A program made the position numbers and the translations under genes. A stretch of DNA of 64,000 nt from Firmicutes bacterium UBA1702 (GTDB lineage: Bacteria; Bacillota; Clostridia; Peptostreptococcales; Anaerovoracaceae): assembly GCA_002320005.1 (NCBI GenBank), contig DCJK01000021.1, forward strand, positions 62,285 to 126,284. The letters run 5' to 3'. Of this stretch, positions 54,061 to 62,339 are shown one piece after another. Positions within the stretch are counted from its first letter, which is position 1, and each line of letters opens with the position of its first letter. The notes under the pieces are model-generated. The model ran no database searches. It was not told the origin of the DNA and saw only the letters and a list, made by a program, of their open reading frames with translations.

Positions 54061-54404
54061 CAGACCTTATAAAAGAACAGATAAGGATTTTTCTTGTAAT
54101 GTGCTGCTGCGGGATGACATCAGCCATGGTGTGGGAAGTTTTCCGGTTATTTCGCCGCAGATTACGTCTCCATGGCAACGCGGCAAAGATAATCACAGAA
54201 ATTATCTGCTGCATAGTCATCGCTTTTCTGATAGGTGACTTCTGCTTTTACTGCCGAAACGGAAAGCTTTCTTTTATGATAGGCGCCTCCTTCGCGACGG
54301 GACTCTGGTTGTGGAAAAATTTCTTTTATGGTATAATCTCGGCAGGAGACCAACATGAGCAAAAAGGGGAAAAGGCTCAGGGAATTCGAGATGAAAAACC
54401 GTGA
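54057..54404 (+). CDS. yabQ: Sporulation protein YabQ
   Basis: 115 residues. Two or three membrane helices (about 10-28, 44-65, 72-92) with the family FRLFRRRLRLHG turn. In Bacillus, needed for the spore cortex. It overlaps divIC by 50 bases, in a different frame. Order yabP-yabQ-divIC is standard in Firmicutes. Confidence 0.88.
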   Translation: MTDLIKEQIRIFLVMCCCGMTSAMVWEVFRLFRRRLRLHGNAAKIITEIICCIVIAFLIGDFCFYCRNGKLSFMIGASFATGLWLWKNFFYGIISAGDQHEQKGEKAQGIRDEKP

Positions 54405-54810
54405 CCTGAGTGTTACGCATTCTCGAGAAGAAAGAGAAGGGAAAAAGAAAAAAAACTCTTCTGCAAAATCTAAACCTGAAGTCAGAAAGAAAAAGACAAG
54501 CAATATAAAAAAGATGATGACATGTGCAATAACAGTTATGCTTATTGCATTTGTTGGCGTGTCTGCAGTCAAACTGATAAATCTGACAAGGGAAAGAGAT
54601 GCGCTGCTGGAGAAAAACCAGGAGCTCAAGCGCCTTAAAGAGGATTTAAGCCAGGAGATGGAAAATATAAATTCAGCTGAATTCATGGAGCAGCAGGCAC
54701 GAAAGGAACTTAAGCTCATAAAGAAAAACGAAATTTTATTCATAGTGTCCGACGATGAAAATGTCGGAAGTCAAAAAGAGCAGGATTCAGATGGACAAGC
54801 TGAAAATTAA
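54355..54810 (+). CDS. divIC: Septum formation initiator family protein (DivIC/FtsB-like)
   Basis: 151 residues. Basic cytoplasmic tail (1-45), one membrane helix about 50-72, then a coiled coil (ERDALLEKNQELKRLKEDLSQEMENI) and the family ending QQARKELKLIKKNEILF. A component of the divisome. CAGGAG before the ATG lies in yabQ. Cytoplasmic tail is unusually long and charged, with the SREEREGKKKK stretch. Confidence 0.88.
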   Translation: MSKKGKRLREFEMKNRDLSVTHSREEREGKKKKNSSAKSKPEVRKKKTSNIKKMMTCAITVMLIAFVGVSAVKLINLTRERDALLEKNQELKRLKEDLSQEMENINSAEFMEQQARKELKLIKKNEILFIVSDDENVGSQKEQDSDGQAEN

Positions 54811-55351
54811 AGAAGCCATAATAGTAGAGGGAAGAGACGACGCTGCGGTTCTGCATCAGGTGACAGATGCCCTTATAATAGAAACCCACGGTTTCGGAAT
54901 AAAAAAGAGCACATGGAATCTGATGAAGAAAGCGCACAGCGAAAAAGGTCTTATTATACTTACGGATCCGGATTTCTCCGGTGAGGAAATAAGAAAAAGA
55001 ATATCAAAAGTATTTCCTGACAGCAAACATGCATATATGCCGCGAAAAAAGGCGACAAAAGCCGGAGATATAGGCATTGAAAATTCAACTCCTGAAGATG
55101 TGGCAGCGGTACTGCTTAAGGTGTGTACGCCTGCTGACTCAGAGAAACAGGAATTCACTTTAAAAGATATGGACATGGCAGACCTTGCAGGTAGTGCCAA
55201 CGCAAAGGAACTTCGGGAAATAACAGGAGAAATTCTGGGCATCGGCTACGGAAATGTCGGCAGTTTTGTGAAAAAACTCAACGGTTTCGGCATTTCAAGA
55301 GAGGCCTTCAGCCAGGCTGTTGTCGAAGCGAAGAAAAGAGTTGAGAAATGA
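54791..55351 (+). CDS. rnmV: Ribonuclease M5
   Basis: 187 residues from the ATG at 54791; an in-frame start at 54755 is less likely because it lengthens the N-terminus beyond the family. TOPRIM motifs AIIVEGRDDAAVLHQ and LTDPDFSGEEIRKRI. Matures 5S rRNA. Overlaps divIC by 20 bases and rsmA by four. Confidence 0.92.
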   Translation: MDKLKIKEAIIVEGRDDAAVLHQVTDALIIETHGFGIKKSTWNLMKKAHSEKGLIILTDPDFSGEEIRKRISKVFPDSKHAYMPRKKATKAGDIGIENSTPEDVAAVLLKVCTPADSEKQEFTLKDMDMADLAGSANAKELREITGEILGIGYGNVGSFVKKLNGFGISREAFSQAVVEAKKRVEK

Positions 55352-56202
55352 AGTTATACGAGCCTAAAACCATAAGATATATAAAAGATAAATACGGATT
55401 CCGGTTTTCAAAGAATCTCGGACAGAATTTTCTTACGGATAAAAACATAATAGACAAGATCGTTGATGGTGCAGAGATAGAGTCCGAAGATACGGTTCTT
55501 GAAATAGGACCGGGTATCGGAGTTATAACCTGCGAAGCTGCTGGAAAAGCCGGAAAGGTTATTGCCGTGGAAATAGACAAGGCTCTGATCCCTGTATTAG
55601 AAGAAACTCTTGGAGAATTTAATAATGTAAAGATAATAAACGGAGACATTCTTAAACTTGACGTCAACAGTCTGCTGGATGAGGAAAAGGCTGAAAATGT
55701 CAAGATTATGGGAAATTTGCCATATTATATAACAACACCTATAATAATGAAGCTTCTGGAGGAGGGCGTCCGTGCCCGGAGCATTACAATAATGATGCAG
55801 AAAGAGGTAGCAGACAGGATAAAGGCTTTACCGGGAAGTAAAAGCTATGGGGCCCTGTCAGTTGCAGTTCAATATTACTGTACCGTTAAAAAAATTGCCG
55901 ATGTTCCCAGAAGCGTCTTTGTTCCGCAGCCCAATGTGGACTCAACTGTACTGAGGCTTGACATACGAAGCGAAAAAGCGGCTGAAGCAGAAGATGAAGA
56001 ACTGTTCTTCAGCTGTGTAAGAGCCGGCTTCGGACAGAGGAGAAAAACGCTGCTCAATTCATTGCAGACTGTAAAAGGGGTAAACAGAGAAGTCGCAGAA
56101 GAGAGCTTGAAGGATGCAGGCATAGACGCTGCAAGAAGAGCGGAAACCTTGTCTTTAGAGGAATTTGCTCAGATATCAAACCAGATACGGAGGAGATTAT
56201 GA
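55348..56202 (+). CDS. rsmA: 16S rRNA dimethyladenosine transferase
   Basis: 284 residues. FSKNLGQNFLTD, SAM motif LEIGPGIGVITCEAA, and catalytic NLPYYITTPIIMKL. Dimethylates A1518/A1519 of 16S rRNA. Overlaps rnmV and the LtaS-like gene by four bases each, so the three are translationally coupled. Confidence 0.96.
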   Translation: MKLYEPKTIRYIKDKYGFRFSKNLGQNFLTDKNIIDKIVDGAEIESEDTVLEIGPGIGVITCEAAGKAGKVIAVEIDKALIPVLEETLGEFNNVKIINGDILKLDVNSLLDEEKAENVKIMGNLPYYITTPIIMKLLEEGVRARSITIMMQKEVADRIKALPGSKSYGALSVAVQYYCTVKKIADVPRSVFVPQPNVDSTVLRLDIRSEKAAEAEDEELFFSCVRAGFGQRRKTLLNSLQTVKGVNREVAEESLKDAGIDAARRAETLSLEEFAQISNQIRRRL

Positions 56203-58289
56203 ACAACAAAAGCAACAAAGAACCCAGGGAATTAAAAAAATTCGACAAATTTGAAAAATTAGACAGAAAAGTTGAAGAAACCATACAGGAAGTAGAAACC
56301 ATGGGCAACAAACAGCTGGCGCTGAAGGCACTTCACACCAGTTTTGCAGGGGCTGCCATATGGGCCGTAATACTTAACCTCATCATAGAAACTCTTGGAA
56401 GAATAACGACAGAAGGAATTTTAGGCGGACTCAAGTTTCTTTTTGATGAGCCTGTAATTTTTTTGTATAATGCACTGATTATTTTTACGACACTGGTAAT
56501 CGCTTCGGTATTTAAGCGCAGACTTTTTGTTTTTACTATAGTTTCCATATTCTGGCTGGCCATAGGAATAATAAACGGCGTAATCCTCACTCAACGTATG
56601 ACCCCGTTTACAGTCAAGGATTTGAGCAACCTGGAAGACGGAATTACCATCATAGGAAACTATATGGCAGCATGGCAGATAATTCTGGCGGCCATAGCAA
56701 TAATAGTGGCAATTAGCCTGCTGGTACTGCTTTTCATAAAGGGACCAAAGAAAAAAGACAGAGTAAAATGGAAACGCAACCTGGTTGCTATTGTACTGGT
56801 TATTATAGGTACTTTTGGCGTGACATCGGTAATGATTAAGACCGAAAAAGTAGAAACCTTTTTTGGAAACCTTGCTTATGCCTATAGGGACTATGGAGTA
56901 GTGTATTGCTTTACCAATACATGGCTTAATACCGGAATCGAAAAACCGGACAATTATAATGAAGAAAGAATAAAAGAAATATTTACTCCGCAGGAACTGG
57001 GAGATGACGGCGTGATGCTTCTGGAGCAGAAAGATGAGGATGAAAGCCATCCTAACATCATATTCCTTCAGCTGGAATCATTCATAGATCCGTCTACCGT
57101 GAAGAGCATAGAGCTTTCACAGGATGCATGCCCTAACTTCCGCAGACTGGTGGACAGCTACCCTTCAGGACAGCTTACTGTACCCGCCTGTGGAGCCGGA
57201 ACTGCCAATGTAGAATTTGAAGTAATGACGGGAATCAGTGTTAAGTTCTTTGGGCCGGGAGAATATCCGTATAAATCGGTTCTCAAAGAAAAAACCGTTG
57301 AAACCCTCGGGTATGATCTGAAGAGCCTTGGATATTCAACCCATGCGATTCATAACCACAGAGCGGTATTCTATAACAGAAACACGGTATTCGCCAACAT
57401 GGGCATGGATACGTTTACCAGTATCGAATATATGAGCGATGTAGAAAAGACTCCTAAAAACTGGGCGAAGGACGATGTTCTGACAGGATGCATAAAAGAT
57501 GCACTGGAGTCAACCGAGACGCGGGATATGATATACACCATATCAGTGCAGGGTCATGGAAAATATCCTTATGAACAGGTTCTTCAGAATCCGACAATTC
57601 AGGTAACTTCGGCGCCTACAGAAGAACTCAAATGGAAATTTGAGTACTATGCAAATCAGATATACGAAATGGATAAATTCATCGGAGAACTTACGGAAGA
57701 ACTGGAAAAATTCGATGAACCTGTTGTACTGGTTATGTACGGAGATCATATTCCGGCAATAGATATGACCGAAGACGATCTTGAGAACGGCAATCTTTTT
57801 GGAACCGAATATGTGATATGGAGCAATTTCGGTCTGAATGGAGACGATGAAAACATGTATTCATACCAGCTTGCATCCCATGTTCTGGAGATGCTGGACA
57901 TGCAGGTGGGTACGATTTTCACATATCAGCAGAATCACAAGAACAGCGAGACATATCTTCAGGATCTGAAAGCGCTGGGATATGACATGCTGTATGGTAA
58001 ATACTATATTTACGGCGGGACAAATCCATTTGAAAAAACCAGCATGAAGATGGGTGTGAAGGAAATAAAGATCGATGAAATAGTTAAAATCGGAGATAAG
58101 TATTATATCAAAGGACAAAACTTCAATGAATACAGTAAAGTTACGCTTAATGGTGAACCTATAAAAACCATTTATCTCGGAAGCAATATTCTGGGTCTGC
58201 TGGAAGATGTGGATCCTGAGGATGCACCTAATATGAAGGTAAGCCAGATAGAAAAGAAGAGCAACGAGATACTCAGTACCACAGAATAG
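56199..58289 (+). CDS. LtaS-like membrane phosphoglycerol transferase (sulfatase superfamily)
   Basis: 696 residues. Coiled Lys/Glu N-terminus (1-40), five membrane helices to about 225, an extracellular sulfatase-fold domain (about 280-600) with the catalytic Thr in CGAGTANVEFE (about 336), metal-site FLQLESFIDP and YGDHIPAI. An extra C-terminal region (about 620-696) resembles a small beta domain. Transfers glycerol phosphate or related groups in lipoteichoic acid-like polymers. Translationally coupled to rsmA. Confidence 0.88.
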   Translation: MNNKSNKEPRELKKFDKFEKLDRKVEETIQEVETMGNKQLALKALHTSFAGAAIWAVILNLIIETLGRITTEGILGGLKFLFDEPVIFLYNALIIFTTLVIASVFKRRLFVFTIVSIFWLAIGIINGVILTQRMTPFTVKDLSNLEDGITIIGNYMAAWQIILAAIAIIVAISLLVLLFIKGPKKKDRVKWKRNLVAIVLVIIGTFGVTSVMIKTEKVETFFGNLAYAYRDYGVVYCFTNTWLNTGIEKPDNYNEERIKEIFTPQELGDDGVMLLEQKDEDESHPNIIFLQLESFIDPSTVKSIELSQDACPNFRRLVDSYPSGQLTVPACGAGTANVEFEVMTGISVKFFGPGEYPYKSVLKEKTVETLGYDLKSLGYSTHAIHNHRAVFYNRNTVFANMGMDTFTSIEYMSDVEKTPKNWAKDDVLTGCIKDALESTETRDMIYTISVQGHGKYPYEQVLQNPTIQVTSAPTEELKWKFEYYANQIYEMDKFIGELTEELEKFDEPVVLVMYGDHIPAIDMTEDDLENGNLFGTEYVIWSNFGLNGDDENMYSYQLASHVLEMLDMQVGTIFTYQQNHKNSETYLQDLKALGYDMLYGKYYIYGGTNPFEKTSMKMGVKEIKIDEIVKIGDKYYIKGQNFNEYSKVTLNGEPIKTIYLGSNILGLLEDVDPEDAPNMKVSQIEKKSNEILSTTE

Positions 58290-58297
58290 GAGTGCAT

Positions 58298-58843
58298 ATG
58301 AAAACTATTTTTACAGAAAGACTGATTCTGACACCTTGGCAGGATACAGAGGAAGATGCCAGAGGACTGTATGAATATGCCAAGGATCCGGATGTGGGAC
58401 CTCGGGCCGGCTGGAAGCCACATGAGAGCATAGAGGAATCCTCTGAAATAATTCGTGAACTTTTTCTCCCGCACAATGTGTGGGCAATAAGAGAAAAGGA
58501 CAGCCACAGAATAATAGGCAGCATAGGTCTTGAAAATGACCGGCGCCGCGAAGACGTTGCCAGCCGCGAGATGGGATATTCTCTGGCAAAAAACTCATGG
58601 GGAAGAGGTTATATGACAGAGGCTGCAAAAGCGGTGATGGATTACGGCTTCATAGAGTTTGATCTTGTTATAATGGCTATCTGCACATCGCCGTCCAACA
58701 AGCGCTCTCAGCGTGTCATAGAAAAATGCGGGTTCAAATATGAAGGATGCCAGCGCAAAGGATACCATATCTACGACGGCACCGACAGAGATAACTATGT
58801 TTATTCCATTCTCAGAGAAGAGTGGGAGGACATGCGCAAATGA
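58298..58843 (+). CDS. GNAT-family N-acetyltransferase
   Basis: 181 residues from the ATG at 58298 after TAGGAG; an ATG at 58292 lies within that site. Domain pattern TERLILTPWQ ... GSIGLEND ... MGYSLAKNSWGRGYMTEAAKAVMDYGF ... NKRSQRVIEKCGFKYEGCQRKG is that of ribosomal-protein-alanine or related acetyltransferases of the RimJ/RimL kind. Exact substrate is not evident. Confidence 0.85.
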   Translation: MKTIFTERLILTPWQDTEEDARGLYEYAKDPDVGPRAGWKPHESIEESSEIIRELFLPHNVWAIREKDSHRIIGSIGLENDRRREDVASREMGYSLAKNSWGRGYMTEAAKAVMDYGFIEFDLVIMAICTSPSNKRSQRVIEKCGFKYEGCQRKGYHIYDGTDRDNYVYSILREEWEDMRK

Positions 58844-59568
58844 AAAAAAAGACAAAAAAGCGTGTTTTCAGGCTGCTGACCGGACTCATATGTCTGGCGG
58901 CAGTTGCTGTTTTGGCGGTATTTGGAATAAGCGAATATGTAAGATGGACAACAAAGGATGATATAATTCTGTCCTTCACTTCTGATGCAATGAAAGAAGA
59001 AATAGATGAGGAAAGCCTGACAGAACTTAAGGAGCTGGATGCTGACTGCATACTTGTGCTGGGAGCAGGCATCCTGGACGCTGACACACCTTCTCCCATG
59101 CTGCAGGACAGACTTGACGCAGGGATACGTTTGTACCGGGAAGGCGTGGCGCCTAAAATACTTCTGACGGGAGACAACGGGCAGATTGGTCATAATGAAA
59201 TACATGTCATGCTCAATTATGTTAAGAATGCCGGTATACCTGAGGAGGATATCTTTTGCGATCATGCCGGATTTTCCACATATGACTCCATGTACAGAGC
59301 ATCCAGCATTTTCGGGGTGCAGCGAGCTGTTGTGGTGACACAACGTTATCACGAATATAGAGCTGTTTATATCGGAAAGGCTTTGGGACTCGAAGTCAAA
59401 GGTGTATCTTCGGATCAGAAAAGATACAGTGGACAGTTCATGCGCGATATAAGGGAGATATTGGCTCGAGATAAAGATTTTTTCAAAATCAAAAGCAAGG
59501 CCGAATCCCTCCTGGGCGGAGAGGTGATACCTATCAGTGGAAGCGGATTGGTAAGCCATGGAGAGTAA
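58840..59568 (+). CDS. DUF218 (SanA/ElyC/YdcF-like) membrane-anchored protein
   Basis: 242 residues from the ATG at 58840, which overlaps the acetyltransferase stop (ATGA) and follows GGGAGGA. One N-terminal membrane helix (about 12-32). DUF218 motifs: CILVLGAGI, LLTGDNGQIGHNE, ASSIFGVQRAVVVTQRYHEYRAVYIGKALGLEV. SanA-type proteins affect envelope integrity and vancomycin tolerance; here the role is unproven. Confidence 0.85.
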   Translation: MKKKTKKRVFRLLTGLICLAAVAVLAVFGISEYVRWTTKDDIILSFTSDAMKEEIDEESLTELKELDADCILVLGAGILDADTPSPMLQDRLDAGIRLYREGVAPKILLTGDNGQIGHNEIHVMLNYVKNAGIPEEDIFCDHAGFSTYDSMYRASSIFGVQRAVVVTQRYHEYRAVYIGKALGLEVKGVSSDQKRYSGQFMRDIREILARDKDFFKIKSKAESLLGGEVIPISGSGLVSHGE

Positions 59569-59595
59569 CGCTTCGTAAAATACAGACATATAATA

Positions 59596-59621
59596 TAGAG
59601 GACCAAAAGTCCTCTATTTTT
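59596..59621 (+). terminator. Terminator after the DUF218 gene
   Basis: TAGAGGAC (59596-59603), CAAAA loop, GTCCTCTA (59609-59616), then five T. Confidence 0.82.
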
Positions 59622-59638
59622 ATGTCAGGAGCAAATTT

Positions 59639-60781
59639 ATGATATATTTTGATAACGGAGCCACTTCCTTCCCTAAGCCGGCCGGTATGGCAGAGGTTAT
59701 GGAAGAGTGCATAACACAATATTGCGGAAATCCGGGACGATCAGGACACAAGATGTCTCTCAGAACAGGAGAGGAAGTATACCGCGCACGGCGAAAGGTG
59801 GCGGAACTCTTTAATATTCAGGATGCTCAGAGAGTGGTATTTACAAAGAATACGACAGAGGCCTTAAATCTGGGGATACATGGGTTTCTGAAAAAGGGAG
59901 ATCATGTAGTAACGACATCCATGGAACACAACTCTGTGCTGCGCCCGCTTAAGGCCATGGAAAGACATGGTGTGCAGCATACCATAGTAATGGCGGACAA
60001 AGAAGGATGTGTTTCGCCTGACATGATAGAGAAAGCAACAAGATCAAATACCGCAATGATAATAATGACAGCAGCATCCAACATCTGCGGAAGCAAAATG
60101 CCTTTAAAGGAAGTCGGTGATATGGCGGCGCGAAGCGGCAGAATTTTTTTTGTGGATGCAGCACAAGGCGCCGGAGTAATGGACCTGGATGTAAGGAAGC
60201 TAAATATAGATATGATGGCCTTTCCGGGGCATAAAGGTCTGCTGGGTCCCATGGGAACAGGGGCGCTTTATGTACGGCCGGGCATAGAGCTGGCTCCCAT
60301 AATGGAGGGAGGGACAGGAACAGAATCCAGAAGCCGCAGTCAGCCATGCGTTTTTCCGGAAGGCTATGAAGCAGGCACGATAAATGCGCCTGCTATTATA
60401 GGTCTGGGATATTCAGCCGGATTTGTATATAAGGTGGGACCTGAAGTGATCGGCAGGTATGAGGAGGACCTCATATGCCGGCTGGAGGAAAAAATAAGAA
60501 ATATGAAGGGTGTTTCTGTTTACGGACCTGCTCCCGGAAAGAAGACAGGGATTTCTCTAATAAATATAAACGGAATTTCTGCTGAAGAAGTGACGACAAT
60601 GTTAAGTGAGACCTACGGGATTGCGGTAAGAGGCGGATACCATTGTGCAGGGCTGGCACATAAGACCATAGGGACGTGGGATAAGGGTGCAGTAAGAATC
60701 AGCGCCGGCCTGTATAATACCAAGAAGGAAATTGATTTTCTGTGCGATGCTCTTTGGTCCATAAAAAAAAGCTTGTGCTGA
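59639..60781 (+). CDS. Cysteine desulfurase family aminotransferase
   Basis: 380 residues, class V aminotransferase fold. PLP lysine in FPGHKGLLGPMGTG, PLP-stacking SMEHNSVLRPL, FVDAAQGAGVM, and the putative catalytic Cys in GGYHCAGLAHKTIG. This is the NifS-like subgroup that differs from canonical IscS/SufS; sulfur delivery is likely but not shown. CAGGAG precedes the ATG. The tRNA-Pro gene follows after 42 bases. Confidence 0.85.
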   Translation: MIYFDNGATSFPKPAGMAEVMEECITQYCGNPGRSGHKMSLRTGEEVYRARRKVAELFNIQDAQRVVFTKNTTEALNLGIHGFLKKGDHVVTTSMEHNSVLRPLKAMERHGVQHTIVMADKEGCVSPDMIEKATRSNTAMIIMTAASNICGSKMPLKEVGDMAARSGRIFFVDAAQGAGVMDLDVRKLNIDMMAFPGHKGLLGPMGTGALYVRPGIELAPIMEGGTGTESRSRSQPCVFPEGYEAGTINAPAIIGLGYSAGFVYKVGPEVIGRYEEDLICRLEEKIRNMKGVSVYGPAPGKKTGISLININGISAEEVTTMLSETYGIAVRGGYHCAGLAHKTIGTWDKGAVRISAGLYNTKKEIDFLCDALWSIKKSLC

Positions 60782-60783
60782 TA

Positions 60784-60812
60784 TAGACAAATTCATAAAA
60801 ATGTGGTAACAT
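60784..60812 (+). promoter_or_regulatory. Promoter of tRNA-Pro
   Basis: TAGACA (60784-60789, one mismatch to TTGACA), 17-base spacer, TAACAT (60807-60812) preceded by TGG. Start near 60819, five bases before the mature tRNA. Confidence 0.65.
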
Positions 60813-60823
60813 ATTTTGCGTTA

Positions 60824-60900
60824 CGGGATGTGGCTCAGCTTGGTAGAGCGTTGCGTTCGGGACGCAAAGGCCGCAGGTTCGAATCCTGTCATCCCGACCA
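60824..60900 (+). tRNA. tRNA-Pro (anticodon CGG)
   Basis: 77 bases with CCA encoded. Acceptor arm CGGGATG/CATCCCG, anticodon stem TTGCG/CGCAA around loop TTCGGGA (anticodon CGG), TΨC arm with GGTTCGAATCC. G37 agrees with Pro. The cloverleaf is complete. The reverse complement does not fold as well. The accessory island begins just past it, as is common for elements that insert at tRNA genes. Confidence 0.95.
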
Positions 60901-60903
60901 GAT

Positions 60904-60948
60904 AAAAACCGCTGTAACCTTGTATTTTCAGGGCTTCAGCGGTTTTTG
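60904..60948 (+). terminator. Terminator of tRNA-Pro
   Basis: AAAAACCGCTG (60904-60914) pairs with CAGCGGTTTTT (60937-60947) around a 22-base loop, with more T after. Confidence 0.75.
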
Positions 60949-60988
60949 TTTTGTTTTTAAATTGTTCTTGAGTTGTCTGTTAAACTGT

Positions 60989-61010
60989 TTTGACTAACAT
61001 TTGACTAACA
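60989..61010. repeat. Tandem 11-bp direct repeat at the island edge
   Basis: TTTGACTAACA occurs twice head to tail (60989-60999, 61000-61010), 88 bases past the tRNA and at the end of the SecB-like gene. Position suggests an attachment-site or integrase-binding remnant, but no integrase gene is visible. Confidence 0.5.
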
Positions 61011-61016
61011 GTTTAC

Positions 61017-61412
61017 TTACTTTTCTTCAGCATTTGTTCTAGGTTTCTCTAAAGGCAACTCTGGTATAAATAGCGAAGGCATTCCTGCTAAACCGCACAT
61101 TGCCTTCATGGTTGCCTGAACATATGCATACATTTTAGAATGAATATCTTTTGCGACTATTTCAGGATTCTCAATGTCTTCATCTGTAGAGAAGAACCCT
61201 TGTGCTATTATATCTGCTCTTAACTCAGATTCAGTTGGTTCTTTTGTATTAGGACTAATTTTTATTTCTAACTTTCCAATACCCTTTTTTTTGTCTGGGC
61301 CAATATTAAAAGTGAATTCTCGCCCCACCGCCAAATTTGAATTTTTCCCTTCAATTAAATCATTTTCAAAAAGTATTTTTTTAATCTCAATCTTTTCTAA
61401 ATTAATATTCAT
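61017..61412 (-). CDS. SecB-like chaperone of a toxin-antitoxin-chaperone module
   Basis: 131 residues from the ATG at 61412; GTG at 61418 or TTG at 61421 are alternatives, with TGGAG upstream. Pattern ELRADIIAQGFF ... IHSKMYAYVQATMKAMCGLAGMPSLFIPELPLE matches the C-terminal half of SecB (GIF, then a long helix, then the P-x-L-x-L-P ending). In tripartite systems such as mycobacterial HigB1-HigA1-Rv1957, a SecB-like chaperone stabilises the antitoxin. It follows hicB by 24 bases. The prediction rests on residue pattern; similarity is moderate. Confidence 0.65.
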   Translation of the reverse strand: MNINLEKIEIKKILFENDLIEGKNSNLAVGREFTFNIGPDKKKGIGKLEIKISPNTKEPTESELRADIIAQGFFSTDEDIENPEIVAKDIHSKMYAYVQATMKAMCGLAGMPSLFIPELPLEKPRTNAEEK

Positions 61413-61436
61413 CTTCACCAAATCTCCATTCTAATA

Positions 61437-61937
61437 TTAGCATTCCTTAGCAGTAAAGAACTTTATATTTGAATCATCTTTCTCAGGATATTGTAATACG
61501 ATACCATTAGAATTTGTCTTATCCGAACAACTTGTAGTACTAATAAATACTAAATCCCTAACTTCATTTACGATATCCTTTATTGCTTCTTTTGTTACAT
61601 TGGCTACATTCATCGTTACAATTGCATTATTTATATACTGATTTAAACTAATACCTTGTTTTTTTGCATTCTCGCTTGCTTCCCTATGAACTGTAGGAGA
61701 TACCCTTACCATAAATTTGCCGCTATATTCAACATTTTCTTCAAGAGTAGGTGTAGGAATTTTTATCCCAAGCTCTTCTGCAGTTTCTAACCACTCAATT
61801 TCATTTTGCCCTAGTTCTGCAATTGCTTCATCAATAGTATCCCCTTGTCCCACACAGCCTTTTAAATCCTTACTTTCTGCAATCCAAAAAACATGATCTT
61901 CGACTTTCATTTGATAAACATTGAAACCATATCTCAT
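61437..61937 (-). CDS. hicB: HicB-family antitoxin with a long C-terminal extension
   Basis: 166 residues. HicB-like N-terminal domain (1-65; WIAESKDLKGCVGQGDTIDEAIAELGQNE) then a ribbon-helix-helix DNA-binding segment (about 73-107; GKFMVRVSPTVHREASENAKKQGISLNQYINNAI). About 58 more residues follow (108-166), unusual for HicB and in the place expected for a chaperone-addiction tail. AGGAG precedes the ATG. hicA lies upstream, the SecB-like gene downstream. Likely represses the operon through the palindromes at 62209-62239. Confidence 0.85.
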   Translation of the reverse strand: MRYGFNVYQMKVEDHVFWIAESKDLKGCVGQGDTIDEAIAELGQNEIEWLETAEELGIKIPTPTLEENVEYSGKFMVRVSPTVHREASENAKKQGISLNQYINNAIVTMNVANVTKEAIKDIVNEVRDLVFISTTSCSDKTNSNGIVLQYPEKDDSNIKFFTAKEC

Positions 61938-61940
61938 TTT

Positions 61941-62195
61941 TTAATTCTCCTCTCTAATCATATCAAATAATTCTTTTAATTGTTTGATATAAGCCTCCTT
62001 TACTTCCTTTCCATGAACAGGAATGGGGATTACAATACCCAGTTGAGGATACGCAATATGTAAAGAATGACGTCCAGAATTCTTTTTAACAATGCAGCCA
62101 AAATAATTTGCAAGTTTCTCTATTTCCTCATATGTAATATCATTTGGTATTGGCACTTTATAAAATCTATCTATAAGTTTTTCAATTTTGCTCAA
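61941..62195 (-). CDS. hicA: HicA-family mRNA interferase toxin
   Basis: 84 residues: SKIEKLIDRFYKVPIPNDITYEEIEKLANYFGCIVKKNSGRHSLHIAYP contains the dsRBD-like fold and GRHSLH, which holds the catalytic histidine typical of HicA; ending VHGKEVKEAYIKQLKELF is also typical. Predicted to cut mRNA when free of HicB. AGGAGG lies before the ATG. First gene of the operon, three bases before hicB. Confidence 0.85.
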   Translation of the reverse strand: MSKIEKLIDRFYKVPIPNDITYEEIEKLANYFGCIVKKNSGRHSLHIAYPQLGIVIPIPVHGKEVKEAYIKQLKELFDMIREEN

Positions 62196-62208
62196 AACGT
62201 CCTCCTTA

Positions 62209-62260
62209 TATCATATGTGCTAGTATCACATATGATACTATATTTTTTTTAAATTGTCAA
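62209..62260 (-). promoter_or_regulatory. hicAB-secB promoter with overlapping inverted repeats
   Basis: Minus strand -35 TTGACA (62260-62255), 17-base spacer, -10 TATCAT (62237-62232). Two palindromes overlap the -10 and the start site: TATCATATGTG / CACATATGATA with seven bases between (62209-62219, 62227-62237) and AGTATCA / TGATACT with four between (62222-62239). Well placed for repression by the HicB ribbon-helix-helix. Confidence 0.75.
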
Positions 62261-62339
62261 TTTTTCTTTAAACAATTATTTTCATTACCATGAGCAATAT
62301 TAAAACAAGAATCCGAGGCATTTGCATGCTTACTCAAAT
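62261..62339. other. AT-rich spacer between hicA promoter and prophage remnant
   Basis: Holds no open frame of note. Marks the change from the hic module to the phage genes; composition is A/T-rich like the hic operon. Confidence 0.4.

Noticed and set aside
60803..60997. 64-codon open frame over the tRNA
   Set aside because: It is explained by tRNA-Pro and its terminator.
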